From Haematobia irritans (lineage: Eukaryota > Arthropoda > Insecta > Diptera > Muscidae), in contig NC_134397.1 of the NCBI RefSeq assembly GCF_050003625.1, positions 73,201,551 to 73,265,550 of the forward strand: a stretch of DNA of 64,000 nt. Direction: 5' to 3'. The notes beneath the pieces were generated by a model. The model had not been told where the DNA came from. It was given only the letters and a program-made list of their open reading frames with translations, and did no database searches. Shown here in pieces: positions 1 through 9,649 of this stretch. The number at the start of each line of letters is the position of its first letter. Position 1 is the first letter of the stretch. The translations under genes were made by a program, and so were the position numbers.

Positions 1-54
1 TATTTCAATTAAGTTGAAAAATCGATCAATTTAAAAAAAAAAGCTGATATCAAC

Positions 55-316
55 ATTTGACAAAACAACGTATATCGACTTGTCAGTCAGTGTTATTTTA
101 TAATTTGCTTTTTACAAAACAACATATTTCGACATATGTTCTTTTGTCAAATGTAGATATTGAAACCCCGCTTTCATAAGTGGAATTATGTTGATTTTCT
201 TCATACGAATGTTGCGATTTATTAATTTGACAAAACATCATATGTCGACGTAATAGGTTTTGTCAAAATCAAAAGAAAAGAAACCGTGTTCTCATCTCTA
301 CATATGTGCTTTTGTC
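55..316. repeat. Left subterminal repeat cluster
   Basis: Forward copies of the TTTGACAAAACAACATAT-like motif lie at 55-80, 111-134 and 226-249. Reverse-complement copies lie at 132-152, about 257-268 (partial) and 300-316. The copies at 114-147 form a head-to-head pair: ACAAAACAACATAT is followed 6 bases later by ATATGTTCTTTTGT, its reverse complement with one mismatch. The remaining sequence is AT-rich and shows no coding potential. Confidence 0.7.
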
Positions 317-374
317 GTGTGCATTTGGAAGAAAATTAAATAAATGCGATCTCTTCATTACATAACAGACCACA

Positions 375-506
375 ATGGAGAGAGGTCGCTTGCTTGCCGA
401 CATGGCAAGAAAAATTTCATAATCAGAACTTTCGCAACAGCTAACTAACCATCATAATGAGGCTGATTTCGCCTATGAATGTAAAAGAAATGATAAAATA
501 CTTTCT
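375..506 (+). pseudogene. Upstream in-frame extension of the DUF7869-like gene, broken by a stop
   Basis: Reading in the frame of the 507 start, an ATG at 375 opens 15 codons that end in TAA at 420-422. From 423 the frame is open again straight into 507. The 28 residues encoded from 423 (including HHNEADFAYECKRND) resemble the stretch that normally precedes the FDLQ motif in this family, as far as I remember it. So 507 is probably not the ancestral start. Either an upstream exon joins somewhere after 422, or the TAA is a disabling mutation. Confidence 0.5.
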
Positions 507-1477
507 ATGAGTGATAAGTCCGTAAAAATGTGTACATTTGATTTGCAGCAGTGTCTGCCAACTCCGTATTTGAGTGCATCGATATTTTTTTACAAGCGTC
601 CTTTATGGACTTTCAACTTTACTATCCATGATGGTGCTACAAACAAAGCTGACTGCTATATTTGGCATGAAGGTATTGCAAAACGAGGAGCAAATGATAT
701 TGGTTCTTGTATTTATAAATACCTTTCGGAACTACCATATTCAGTAAATCACGTTATTTTATATAGTGATTCGTGTCCTGGACAAAATCGAAACTCGTAT
801 GTCTGCGCAGTGTTCGAGAAAATCCTGCAGGATCATCCAAGTATTCAAACAATTGATCACAAATTTCTTATCGTAGGTCATACTCACCTTGAGTGTGATA
901 CAGTTCATGCACAGATAGAAAAAAAGAAAAAAAAATCTTCTGGATCCATACAACATCCACATGATTGGGCGAACTTAATAGCTGCTACAAATAAAAAATA
1001 TGTTGTCCATGAATTGAAACAAGATGACTTCTACGACTTTCAAGCTTTTTTGAAGCAAAATTTTAGTTGGAGAACAAATAATGTCACAGGTTGGTATATA
1101 TATTTTAAGCATAACTTTTAACTTCTTTCTAATACAGGCTATAATTTATAGGTGAGAAATTTGAATGGAAGATGGTGCGATGGATGCGATATGAGAAAGA
1201 CAAACTTGGAATACTACAATATAAACATTCTCACACAATGGAGGAAAAATTCAAAGAATTGAATATAAATCAACGTCGTCGAAAGGAACAAACAGCATCA
1301 TTAACCCAAAGTTATACCTCTGATCTGCCTATTTCAATGAACAAAAAACGTGATTTGATTGAAATGCTGCCATTGATCAACGAAAATTTTCACAATTTTT
1401 ATCAAAATTTAAAGACTGAAGGAGAATGTTCAATTGAAGTAGATTCCGATTTGGACGAAATAGACAACGATGAATAA
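507..1477 (+). CDS. DUF7869-like protein (transposon-associated), two exons, N-terminally truncated
   Basis: Exons 507-1089 and 1152-1477 join in frame (split glycine codon G|GT) to give about 302 residues ending in TAA at 1475-1477. Residues seen: FDLQQCLPTP at 11-20, YSDSCPGQNRN at 86-96, GHTHLECDTVH at 124-134 followed by IEKKKKK, then after the intron a WKMVRWMRYEK segment, PISMNKKRDLIEMLP and an acidic tail. These blocks, in this order, match my memory of the DUF7869 family common in insect and other animal genomes; I could not search. D12, D88 and E129/D131 are spaced plausibly for an RNase-H-like DDE/D active site, but no catalytic activity is established and this reading is inference. 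Family members are usually about twice as long, so the N-terminal zinc/cysteine-rich part appears missing. The only real protein gene in the window. Confidence 0.7.
1090..1151 (+). other. Predicted 62-bp intron
   Basis: Donor CAG|GTTGGT at 1089/1090 and acceptor TTTATAG ending at 1151. A CTAAT branch-site match lies at 1129-1133, 19 bases upstream of the acceptor. An earlier AG at 1136-1137 is only about 5 bases from the branch adenosine, and splicing there would reach a stop (TAG) within four codons, so it is disfavoured. Sixty-two bases is a typical short fly intron. Removing it joins the 507 frame exactly to the frame containing MVRWMRYEKD. The unspliced frame stops at 1119-1121. Confidence 0.75.
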
Positions 1478-1603
1478 TTTTATATAAGAGTAAAGTTTAA
1501 TTTGTAATACATTTCAATGAATTTTGTGTAATTTTTTTTTTAGGAAATATTTTTATTTAAAATACATTTAATGAATTTTTCTTTTTAAGTTTCCAAAATC
1601 TTC

Positions 1604-1609
1604 AATAAA
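1604..1609 (+). terminator. Candidate polyadenylation signal AATAAA
   Basis: AATAAA lies 127 bases after the stop codon of the DUF7869-like gene, on the same strand. Such hexamers are frequent by chance in AT-rich DNA, so this is a weak call. Confidence 0.3.
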
Positions 1610-1619
1610 ACGCATTTCG

Positions 1620-1992
1620 AAAAACAACACATATCCCATTTTTTTCTTTTGAACAATTTGATAAAACATTGTAACTCGACTTATGTTAATAAATCTAGTT
1701 TTGGGGTTTGGAAAAATTAATTTGACATAACAACATATATCGAATTATGTTGATTTTTTTCTAAAAAATTTTTTTGACAAAACATCATATCTCATATTTT
1801 CTAAAATATTTCCATAAATCTAAACCCTAATTAATTTTAAAAACAATCAGCAGATAGAGCACAAAAAGTTTCATAATAAGAAATTTTAAAATTTTCTTAA
1901 ATGTAAATACAGCATGACTATTTTAATACATTAAAGCTTTTTTTCGCTCTCCTGAACAATTTGAAAAATAGACATATGTTGTTTTGTCAAAA
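1620..1992. repeat. Right subterminal repeat cluster
   Basis: Further copies of the left-cluster motif: forward at about 1620-1637 (partial), 1657-1680, 1721-1744 and 1773-1797; reverse-complement at 1972-1992 (ACATATGTTGTTTTGTCAAA). Together with 55-316 they bracket the gene. The stretch 1798-1971 is AT-rich and I see nothing else in it. Confidence 0.65.
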
Positions 1993-2076
1993 GTCCACAG
2001 AATTAGAGTACGATCAGTTAATAAATGAGGTCCCTATGGTCAAAAAAAGGTTATTAGGGGCAAATTTTTCAAAATC

Positions 2077-2710
2077 GGGCGATACATATATATGGGAGCT
2101 ATATCTAAATTTGAACCGATTTCGATAAAATTTTGCACATACTGTAAGTGCTATAGAAGATTACATTTAGCCAACTTTGAGTACGACCGGTTGATAAATA
2201 AAGGTTTTATGGCCAAATTTCACAAAATCGGGCGATACATATATATGGGAGCTATATCTAAATCTAAACCGATTTCGATGAAATTTTTAGCATATATTGT
2301 CAGTACCATAAAAGATTAGAGTAAGCCAAGTTTGAGAAAGATCGCTTAATAAATAAGGTTTTTATGGCCAAATTTGGGAAAATAGGGCGATTCATATACA
2401 TGGGAGCTACATCTAAATCTGAACCGATTTCGATTATTTTTAGCATATATTGTCAGCACCATAAAAGATAAGATTAAGCAAAGTTTGAGAAAGATCGCTT
2501 AATAAATAAGGTATGTGGGAGCTATATCTAAATCTGAACCGATTTCGATGAAATTTTGCAGACTTAAAGGGTGATGAAAAAATTTACTATGTGCAAAATT
2601 TGATGACGATCGGTTTGTAAAAAAGCGCAACGTGACTCCATTTGTCGAAATCGGACGATACATATATATGGGAGCTATATCTAAATTTGATCCGATTTCT
2701 TTGATCACTA
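2077..2710 (+). repeat. Internal tandem units of about 153 bp in the fly repeat
   Basis: The start 'GGGCGAT' occurs at 2077, 2230 and 2385 (spacings 153 and 155). Each is followed by a GGGAGCTAT block and an 'ACCGATTTCGAT' block. A shortened unit begins near 2517 and a last one at about 2652 (CGGACGATACATATATATGG). Units differ by many substitutions, so the tandem array is old. Confidence 0.75.
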
Positions 2711-2807
2711 TACCAAATTTCATCCAAATAGGTTAATAATTGCGTCCGGAATCCTGTGAACAACAAATATATGGACAGACGGACGGACGGACGGACACCA
2801 AGCGCTA

Positions 2808-2838
2808 GATCGACTCAGGAGGTGATTCTGAGTCGATC
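2808..2838. repeat. Perfect 11-bp stem hairpin in the fly repeat
   Basis: GATCGACTCAG at 2808-2818 and its exact reverse complement CTGAGTCGATC at 2828-2838 enclose a 9-base loop. It sits just after the tetranucleotide run, a position and sequence widely seen in this repeat type. Confidence 0.7.
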
Positions 2839-2904
2839 GGTATATATTTTATGGGGTCTAAATCAATATTTCTGGTAGGCACATTTTTTGGCCGATCAAA
2901 CTTA

Positions 2905-2938
2905 TTATACCCTGACCACTATGTGGTTTAGGGTATAA
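2905..2938. repeat. Terminal hairpin of the fly repeat
   Basis: Arms TTATACCCT and AGGGTATAA (9 bp) surround a second stem CCAC/GTGG with a 3-base loop. This is probably the conserved end of the dispersed repeat, marking its boundary with unique sequence. Confidence 0.65.
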
Positions 2939-3069
2939 AAATATATTAGAGTTATGACAAAAAAGAAAAAATGCCAACGTGTACTTATTATTTTGACCAC
3001 ATGTGTACATGTCATATAATTGCATATGTGCAATATCATTCAATCAATTTTTGTTACTACTAGGACTTA
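2939..3069. other. Spacer between dispersed repeat and satellite
   Basis: AT-rich sequence with ACATGT repeats and a near-palindrome around GCATATGTGC. No gene or recognisable element is seen. It is the junction where interspersed repeats give way to the satellite. Confidence 0.5.
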
Positions 3070-4173
3070 GCTTTAGGACGCATATTTAAGGGGATATGGC
3101 CAAAAGAAGTTTTTCATATAAAAAATTAAATTTTTTTAGGTTTTGGGTGGATTTTTCAATTCACGAATTATCGTATTTTTCGCTCTAGGACGCATATTTA
3201 AGGACATATGGCCAAAAGAAGTTTTTCATATAAAAATTTCAAAATTTTTGAGGGTGGTCACGAATTATCATCCTTTTCGCTCTAGGACGCATATTTAAGG
3301 AGATATGGCCAAAAGAAGTTGTTCATATAAAAAATTCAATTTTTTTAGGTTTTGGGTGGATTTTTCAATTTTTTGAGGGTGATCACGAATTATCGTCCTT
3401 TTCGCTCTATGACGCTTAGTTTAGGAGATATGGCCAAAAGAAGTTTTTCATATAAAAATTTAAATTTTTTTATGTTTTGGGTGGATTTTTCAATTTTTTG
3501 AGGGTGGTCACGTATTATCGTCCTTTTCGCTCTAGGACGCATATTTAAGGAGATATGGCCAAAAGAAGTTGTTCATATAAAAATTTAAATTTTTTTTAGG
3601 TTTTGGGTGGATTTTTCAATTTTTTGAGGGTGATCACGAATTATCGTCCTTTTCGCCCTAGCCTACCTTAGGAGGTATGGCCAAAAGAAGTTTTTCATAT
3701 AAAAATTTCAATTTTTTTAGGTTTTGGGTGGATTTTTCAATTTTTTGAGGGTGATCACGAATTATCGTCATTTTCGCCCTAGCACGCTTACTTTAGGAGG
3801 TATGGCCAAATGAAGTTTTTCATAAAAATGTTCATAAAAATTTCAATTTTTTTAGGTTTGGGTGGATTTTTCAATTTTTTGAGGGTGGTCACGAATTATT
3901 GTCCTTTTCGCTCTATGACGCTTAGTTTAGGAGATATGGCCAAAAGAAGTTTTCATATAAAAATTTAAATTTTTTTATGTTTTGGGTGGATTTTTCAATT
4001 TTTTGAGGGTGGTCACGTATTATCGTCCTTTTCGCTCTAGGACGCATATTTAAGGAGATATGGCCAAAAGAAGTTGTTCATATAAAAATTTCAATTTTTT
4101 TAGGTTTTGGGTGGATTTTTCAATTTTTTGAGGGTGATCACGAATTATCGTCCTTTTCGCCCTAGCACGCTTA
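3070..4173 (+). repeat. Left edge of the satellite (diverged monomers)
   Basis: About nine monomers with the highest divergence from the array consensus. Many read GCATATTTAAGGAGATATGG where the bulk has GCTTAGTTTAGGAGATATGG. Several carry CGCCCTAGCACGCTTAC and TTTAGGAGGTATGG, a variant essentially limited to this end. One near 3805-3845 has a duplicated 'TTCATAAAAAT' stretch, also present near 5500. The first unit begins imperfectly at about 3070. Confidence 0.85.
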
Positions 4174-5348
4174 CCCAGCAAAAACTCTCATTACCCGGTA
4201 ATCTTGTAGGTAAGCCTATTTAAAAATTAATAACCACTTATTATTTGGCATCGCTTCGGATTACATTTACATACGCATGTCCAAGAGGAAAGTACTTCTC
4301 TCCAGGCATACTTTCGGCCATAAAATAAGTAGTGCATTTAAAGCATATAATCACATAATATGTAATGACTTATTCGTAGATACACCAAAGCTTGCAAAAT
4401 AGCCACTTATTGTCTCAGGCAACCAAATCTCGAAAATATTGATTTCTATCGCCGATTACAATGGATCAAAATATGGCGAGTGGTGCTGTAATAGGAGAAC
4501 TACTTGAACAGAAACGAATATTGTATAAATAAACAAAAATTCTAATAAATAATCTATATGAAATTACACTCAAATTAATTTCACACTTAAAATAGAAATA
4601 AATGTAGGTTGTTTAAGGTAGTTGGATTCGTGAATTACGATACAATATATCCAATAGCCAATTCACATAAGGTTCGAAATCTACTAAAAGTGGATTTTAA
4701 GTCTCTTTTTTTATAAGGCAAATGGCATTTGAAATTTAGTTTAAGCGCATTTTGGAAGTGTAATGTCAATGAGGTACACACAAAAAATATCAATTAATTT
4801 GATTGTCAATACAATTAAAATTATGTTTAAATTTGAGCTAACAACGTAATTTGTAAATACAATTACGATTTTAGTCACTTTAGCAACTAGTTTTGTTATA
4901 TCAACAAACATTTTGTTATATCAACAAAAATTTTGTTGAACTTACAAATTTTCTGTAACAAAAATTCATTGTTAGCTCAAAAATTATAATATTATTTTGT
5001 GTGTATAAGAAAGCATTTATTTAAAACATAATATGATAATGTCATTAAACACAATTATTATGAAATATTTGTGATAAAAAATTCTTAACGGAAGAATCTT
5101 CAGAATTACCGTTACATTACATATTCTTTTTGATTTTTTATGTAAGTGCTCGATTATGTGAATAATTATATTAACTACAACAGCCCAAAAATTTGAGAAT
5201 AAAAATTCGAAAATTACCGAGAAGTATTTATTGTTGTCATTACAAGTTAGTGATTATAACTCACCGCAATGTAATGCAACGTGTAATGACAGATTTACTC
5301 CAGGTAATGTCAATTGTAATGAGATGTGGTTACCTAGTTTTTGCTGGG
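4174..5348. mobile_element. Non-autonomous DNA transposon inserted in the satellite (1,175 bp, TA target duplication)
   Basis: The ends are perfect 13-bp inverted repeats, CCCAGCAAAAACT at 4174-4186 and AGTTTTTGCTGGG at 5336-5348. The dinucleotide TA flanks both sides (4172-4173, 5349-5350). Uninterrupted paralogous monomers at about 3780-3803 and 5463-5490 read GCTTACTTTAGGAGG, which is exactly the target with one TA, so the insertion is well supported. Subterminal regions carry several CATTAC/GTAATG motifs. No transposase frame exists; an open frame at 5193-5387 runs across the right terminus and is spurious. TA duplication fits Tc1/mariner-like and a few other superfamilies; the terminal sequence alone does not decide. 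Confidence 0.88.
4777..5003. mobile_element. Nested 227-bp MITE-like element
   Basis: Within the larger transposon, CACACAAAA at 4777 and its complement TTTTGTGTG ending at 5003 are inverted, with TA on both sides (4775-4776 and 5004-5005). The arms continue imperfectly; TTTGAGCTAACAA appears near the left end, and again in inverted form near the right end. A direct repeat TTTTGTTATATCAACAAA lies at about 4891-4929. No coding capacity. The short size, TA flanks and inverted arms fit a MITE inserted into the host transposon, although it could be an original internal palindrome of that transposon. Confidence 0.65.
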
Positions 5349-6230
5349 TACTTTAGGAGGTATGGCCAAAAGAAGTTTTTCATATAAAAATTTCAATTTT
5401 TTTAGGTTTTGGGTGGATTTTTAAATTTTTTGAGGGTGATCACGAATTATCGTCCTTTTCGCCCTAGCACGCTTACTTTAGGAGGTATGGCCAAAAGAAG
5501 TTTTTCATAAAAATTTTCATAAAAATTTCAATTTTTTTAGGTTTGGGTGGATTTTTCAATTTTTTGAGGGTGGTCACGAATTATTGTCCTTTTCTCTCTA
5601 TGACGCTTAGTTTAGGAGAAGTTTTTCATATAAAAATTTAAATTTTTTTATGTTTTGGGTGGATTTTTCAATTTTTTGAGGGTGGTCACGTATTATCGTC
5701 CTTTTCGCTCTAGGACGCATATTTAAGGAGATATGGCCAAAAGAAGTTATTCATATAAAAATTTCAATTTTTTTAGGTTTTGGGCGGATTTTTCAGTTTT
5801 TGATGATGGTCACGAATTATCGTCTTTTTCGCTCTAGGACGCATATTTAAGGAGATATGGCCAAAAGAAATTTTTCATAAAAATTTCAATTTTTTTAGGA
5901 TTTGGGTGGATTTTTCAATTTTTTGAGGGTGGTCACGAATTATTGTCCTTTTCGCTCTATGACGCTTAGTTTAGGAGATATGGCCAAAAGAAGTTTTTCA
6001 TATAAAAATTTCAATTTTTTTTAGGTTTTGGGTGGATTGTTCAATTTTTTGAGGGTAGTCACGAATTATCGTCCTTTTCGCTCTAGGACGCTTAGTTTAG
6101 GAGATATGGCCAAAAGAAGTTTTTCATATAAAAATTTAAATTTTTTTTTAGGATTTGGGTGGAATTTTAAATTTTTTGATGGTGGTCACGAATTATCGTC
6201 CTTTTCGCTCTAGGACGCATATTTAAGGAG

Positions 6231-6950
6231 ATATGGCCAAAAGAAGTTTTTCATATAAAAATTTCAATTTTTTTAGGATTTGGGTGGATTTTTCAATTTT
6301 TTTATGGTGGTCACGAATTATCGTCCTTTTCGCTCTAGGACGCATATTTAACGAGATATGGCCAAAAGAAGTTTTTCATATAAAATTTAAATTTTTTTAG
6401 GTTTTGGGTGGATTTTTCAATTTTTTGATGGTGGTCACGAATTATCGTCCTTTTCGCTCTAGGACGCTTAGATTAGGAGATATGGCCAAAAGAAGTTTTT
6501 CATATAAAAATTTCAATTTTTTTAGGTTTTGGGTGGATTTTTCAATTTTTTGAGGGTGGTCACGAATTATTGTCCTTTTCGCTCTAGGATGCTTAGTTTA
6601 GGATATATGGCCAAAAGAAGTTTTTCATATAAAAATTTAATTTTTTTTAGGTTTTGGGAGGATTTTTCAATTTTTTGAGGGTGGTCACGAATTATCGTCC
6701 TTTTTGCTGTAGGATGCTTAGTTTAGGAGATATGGCCAAAAGAAGTTTTTCATATAAAAATTTCAATTTTTTTAGGCTTTGGGTGGGTTTTGCAATTTGT
6801 TTATGGTGGTCACGAATTATCGTCCTTGTCGCTCTAGGACGCATAGTGAATGAGATGTGGCCAAAAGAAGTTTTTCATATAAAAATTTAATTTTTTTTTA
6901 GGATTTGGGTGGATTTTTCAATTTTTTGAGGGTGGTCACGAATTATCGTC
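6231..6950 (+). repeat. 750-bp-offset duplication, copy 1
   Basis: Matches 6981-7700 at an offset of 750 bases (six monomers). Shared rare markers include GCATATTTAACGAGATATGG (6341 and 7091) and GGGTTTTGCAATTTGTTTAT in the later monomer of each copy. The most obvious recent duplication in the otherwise old left block. Confidence 0.75.
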
Positions 6951-6980
6951 CTTTTTGCTGTAGGATGCTAAGTTTAGGAG

Positions 6981-7700
6981 ATATGGCCAAAAGAAGTTTT
7001 TCATATAAAAATTTCAATTTTTTTAGGATTTGGGTGGATTTTTCAATTTTTTTATGGTGGTCACGAATTATCGTCCTTTTCGCTCTAGGACGCATATTTA
7101 ACGAGATATGGCCAAAAGAAGTTTTTCATATAAAATTTAAATTTTTTTAGGTTTTGGGTGGATTTTTCAATTTTTTGATGGTGGTCACGAATTATCGTCC
7201 TTTTCGCTCTAGGACGCTTAGATTAGGAGATATGGCCAAAAGAAGTTTTTCATATAAAAATTTCAATTTTTTTAGGTTTTGGGTGGATTTTTCAATTTTT
7301 TGAGGGTGGTCACGAATTATTGTCCTTTTCGCTCTAGGATGCTTAGTTTAGGATATATGGCCAAAAGAAGTTTTTCATATAAAAATTTAATTTTTTTTAG
7401 GTTTTGGGAGGATTTTTAAATTTTTTGAGGGTGGTCACGAATTATCGTCCTTTTCGCTCTAGCACGCTTAGTTTAGGAGGTATGGCCAAAAGAAGTTTTT
7501 CATATAAAAATTTCAATTTTTTTAGGCTTTGGGTGGGTTTTGCAATTTGTTTATGGTGGTCACGAATTATCGTCCTTGTCGCTCTAGGACGCATAGTGAA
7601 TGAGATGTGGCCAAAAGAAGTTTTTCATATAAAAATTTAATTTTTTTTAGGATTTGGGTGGATTTTTCAATTTTTTGAGGGTGGTCACGAATTATCGTCC
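6981..7700 (+). repeat. 750-bp-offset duplication, copy 2
   Basis: Second copy of 6231-6950. Differences are few, e.g. CTCTAGCACGC at about 7460 against CTGTAGGATGC at about 6710. A related but more diverged version of the last two monomers recurs at 8769-9005. Confidence 0.75.
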
Positions 7701-9649
7701 TTTTCGCTCTAGGACGCTTAGTTTAGGAGATATGGCCAAAAGAAGTTTTTCATATAAACATTTCAATTTTTTTAGGATTTGGGTGGATTTTTAAATTTTT
7801 TGATGGTGGTCACGAATATCGTCCTTTTCGCTCTAGGACGCATATTTAAGGAGATATGGTCAAAATAAGTTTTTCATATAAAAATTTCAATTTTTTTAGG
7901 ATTTGGGTGGATATTTCAATTTCTTGAGGGTGGTCACGAATTATTGTCCTTTTCGCTCTATGACGCTTAGTTTAGGAGATATGGCCAAAAGAAGTTTTTC
8001 ATATAAAAAATTAAGTTTTTTGGGTTTTGGGTGGATTTTTCAATTTTTTGATGGTGGTCACGAATTATCGTCCTTTTCGCTCTAGGTCGCTTAGTTTAGG
8101 AGATATGGCCAAAAGAAGTTTTTCATATAAAAATTTCAATTTTTTTAGGTTTTGGGTGGATTTTTAAATTTTTTGAGGGTGGTCACGAATTATCATCCTT
8201 TTCGCTCTAGGACGCATATTTAAGGAGATATGGCCAAAAGAAGTTGTCCATATAAAAATTTCAATTTTTTTAGGTTTTGGGTGGATTTTTAAATTTTTTG
8301 AGGGTGGTCACGAATTATCATCCTTTTCGCTCTAGGACGCATATTTAAGGAGATATGGCCAAAAGAAGTTGTCCATATAAAAATTTCAATTTTTGTAGGT
8401 TTAGGGTGGATTTTGAAATTTTTTGAGGGTGGTCACGAATTATCGTCCTTTTCGCTCTAGGACGCTTAGTTTAGGAGATATGGCCAAAAGAAGTTTTTCA
8501 TATAAACATTTAATTTTTTTTAGGATTTGGATTTTTCAATTTTTTGATGGTGGTCACGAATTATCGTCCTTTTCGCTCTAGGACGCTTAGTTTAGGAGAT
8601 ATGGCCAAAAGAAGTTTTTCATATAAACATTTAATTTTTTTTAGGATTTGGATTTTTCAATTTTTTGATGGTGGTCACGAATTATCGTCCTTTTCGCTCT
8701 AGGACGCTTAGTTTAGGAGATATGGCCAAAAGAAGTTTTTCATATAAAAATTTCAATTTTTTTAGGTTTTGGGTGGATTTTTAAATTTTTTGAGGGTAGT
8801 CACGAATTATCGTCCTTTTCGCTCTAGCACGCTTAGTTTAGGAGATATGGCCAAAAGAAGTTTTTCATATAAAAATTTCAATTTTTTTAGGCTTTGTTTG
8901 GGTTTTGCAATTTTTTTATGGTGGTCACGAATTATCGTCCTTTTCGCTCTAGGACGTATAGTGAATGAGATGTGGCCAAAAGAAGTTTTTCATATAAAAA
9001 TTTAAATTTTTTTAGGATTTGGGTGGATTTTTCAATTTTTTGAGGGTGGTCACGAATATCGTCCTTTTCGCTCTAGGACGCATATTTAAGGAGATATGGT
9101 CAAAAGAAGTTTTTCATATAAAAATTTCAATTTTTTTAGGATTTGGGTGGATTTTTCAATTTCTTGAGGGTGGTCACGAATTATTGTCCTTTTCGCTCTA
9201 GGACGCATATTTAAGGAGATATGGCCAAAAGAAGTTGTTCATATAAAAATTTCAATTTTTTTAGGTTTTGGGTGGATTTTTCAATTTCTTGAGGGTGGTC
9301 ACGAATTAATGTCCTTTTCGCTTTAGGACCCTTAGTTTAGGAGATATGGCCAAAAGAAGTTTTTCATATAAAAATTTAAATTTTTTTAGGTTTTGGGTGG
9401 ATTTTTCAATTTTTTGAGGGTGGTCACGAATTAATGTCCTTTTCGCTCTAGGACGCTTAGTTTAGGAGATATGGCCAAAAGAAGTTTTTCATATAAACAT
9501 TTCAATTTTTTTAGGATTTGGGTGGATTTTTAAATTTTTTGATGGTGGTCACGAATATCGTCCTTTTCTCTCTAGGACGCATATTTAAGGAGATATGGTC
9601 AAAATAAGTTTTTCATATAAAAATTTCAATTTTTTTAGGTTTTGGGTGG

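Larger units (their letters stand above)
55..1992 (+). mobile_element. Putative DNA transposon remnant carrying a DUF7869-like gene
   Basis: The two-exon gene at 507-1477 is flanked on both sides by clusters of one motif, core TTTGACAAAACAACATAT followed by about TCGAC. The outermost copies are inverted relative to each other: forward at 55-80 and reverse at 1972-1992. That arrangement is typical of terminal or subterminal transposase-binding repeats. I see no clean target-site duplication, so the outer limits are estimates and the true left end could lie outside the window. Inference: a DNA transposon whose transposase candidate is the DUF7869-like protein. The gene lacks the N-terminal half expected for the family and has an in-frame stop upstream, so this copy is probably an internally deleted, inactive derivative. 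It could instead be a host gene that happens to sit among repeats. Confidence 0.5.
2013..2938. repeat. Dispersed fly repeat / transposon fragment of unassigned family
   Basis: Contains several 'GGGAGCTATATCTAAAT' units, a GACG-type tetranucleotide run at about 2774-2797 and two perfect-stem hairpins near its end. I recognise this combination as a very common interspersed sequence in higher-fly genomes. It encodes no convincing protein; small open frames at 2092-2319 and 2499-2723 simply follow the repeat. I cannot assign it to a transposon superfamily from sequence alone. The left edge is approximate. Confidence 0.65.

Noticed and set aside
759..962. Reverse-strand frame inside the DUF7869-like gene
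   Set aside because: Antisense shadow of the exon that carries conserved family motifs.
1131..1137. Alternative splice acceptor AATACAG
   Set aside because: Only about 5 bases after the branch-site A and leads to a stop codon within four codons of exon 2.
2205..2225. Possible origin of the satellite from the 153-bp fly repeat (both contain TATGGCCAAA)
   Set aside because: The match is about ten bases and the surroundings do not align; coincidence is more likely.
2858..3043. Reverse-strand 61-codon frame across the fly repeat end and spacer
   Set aside because: Covers a hairpin repeat end and non-coding spacer; no family resemblance or start context.
5193..5387. Open frame of 64 codons at the right transposon end
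   Set aside because: Crosses the transposon terminus into the satellite, so it is a chance fusion.
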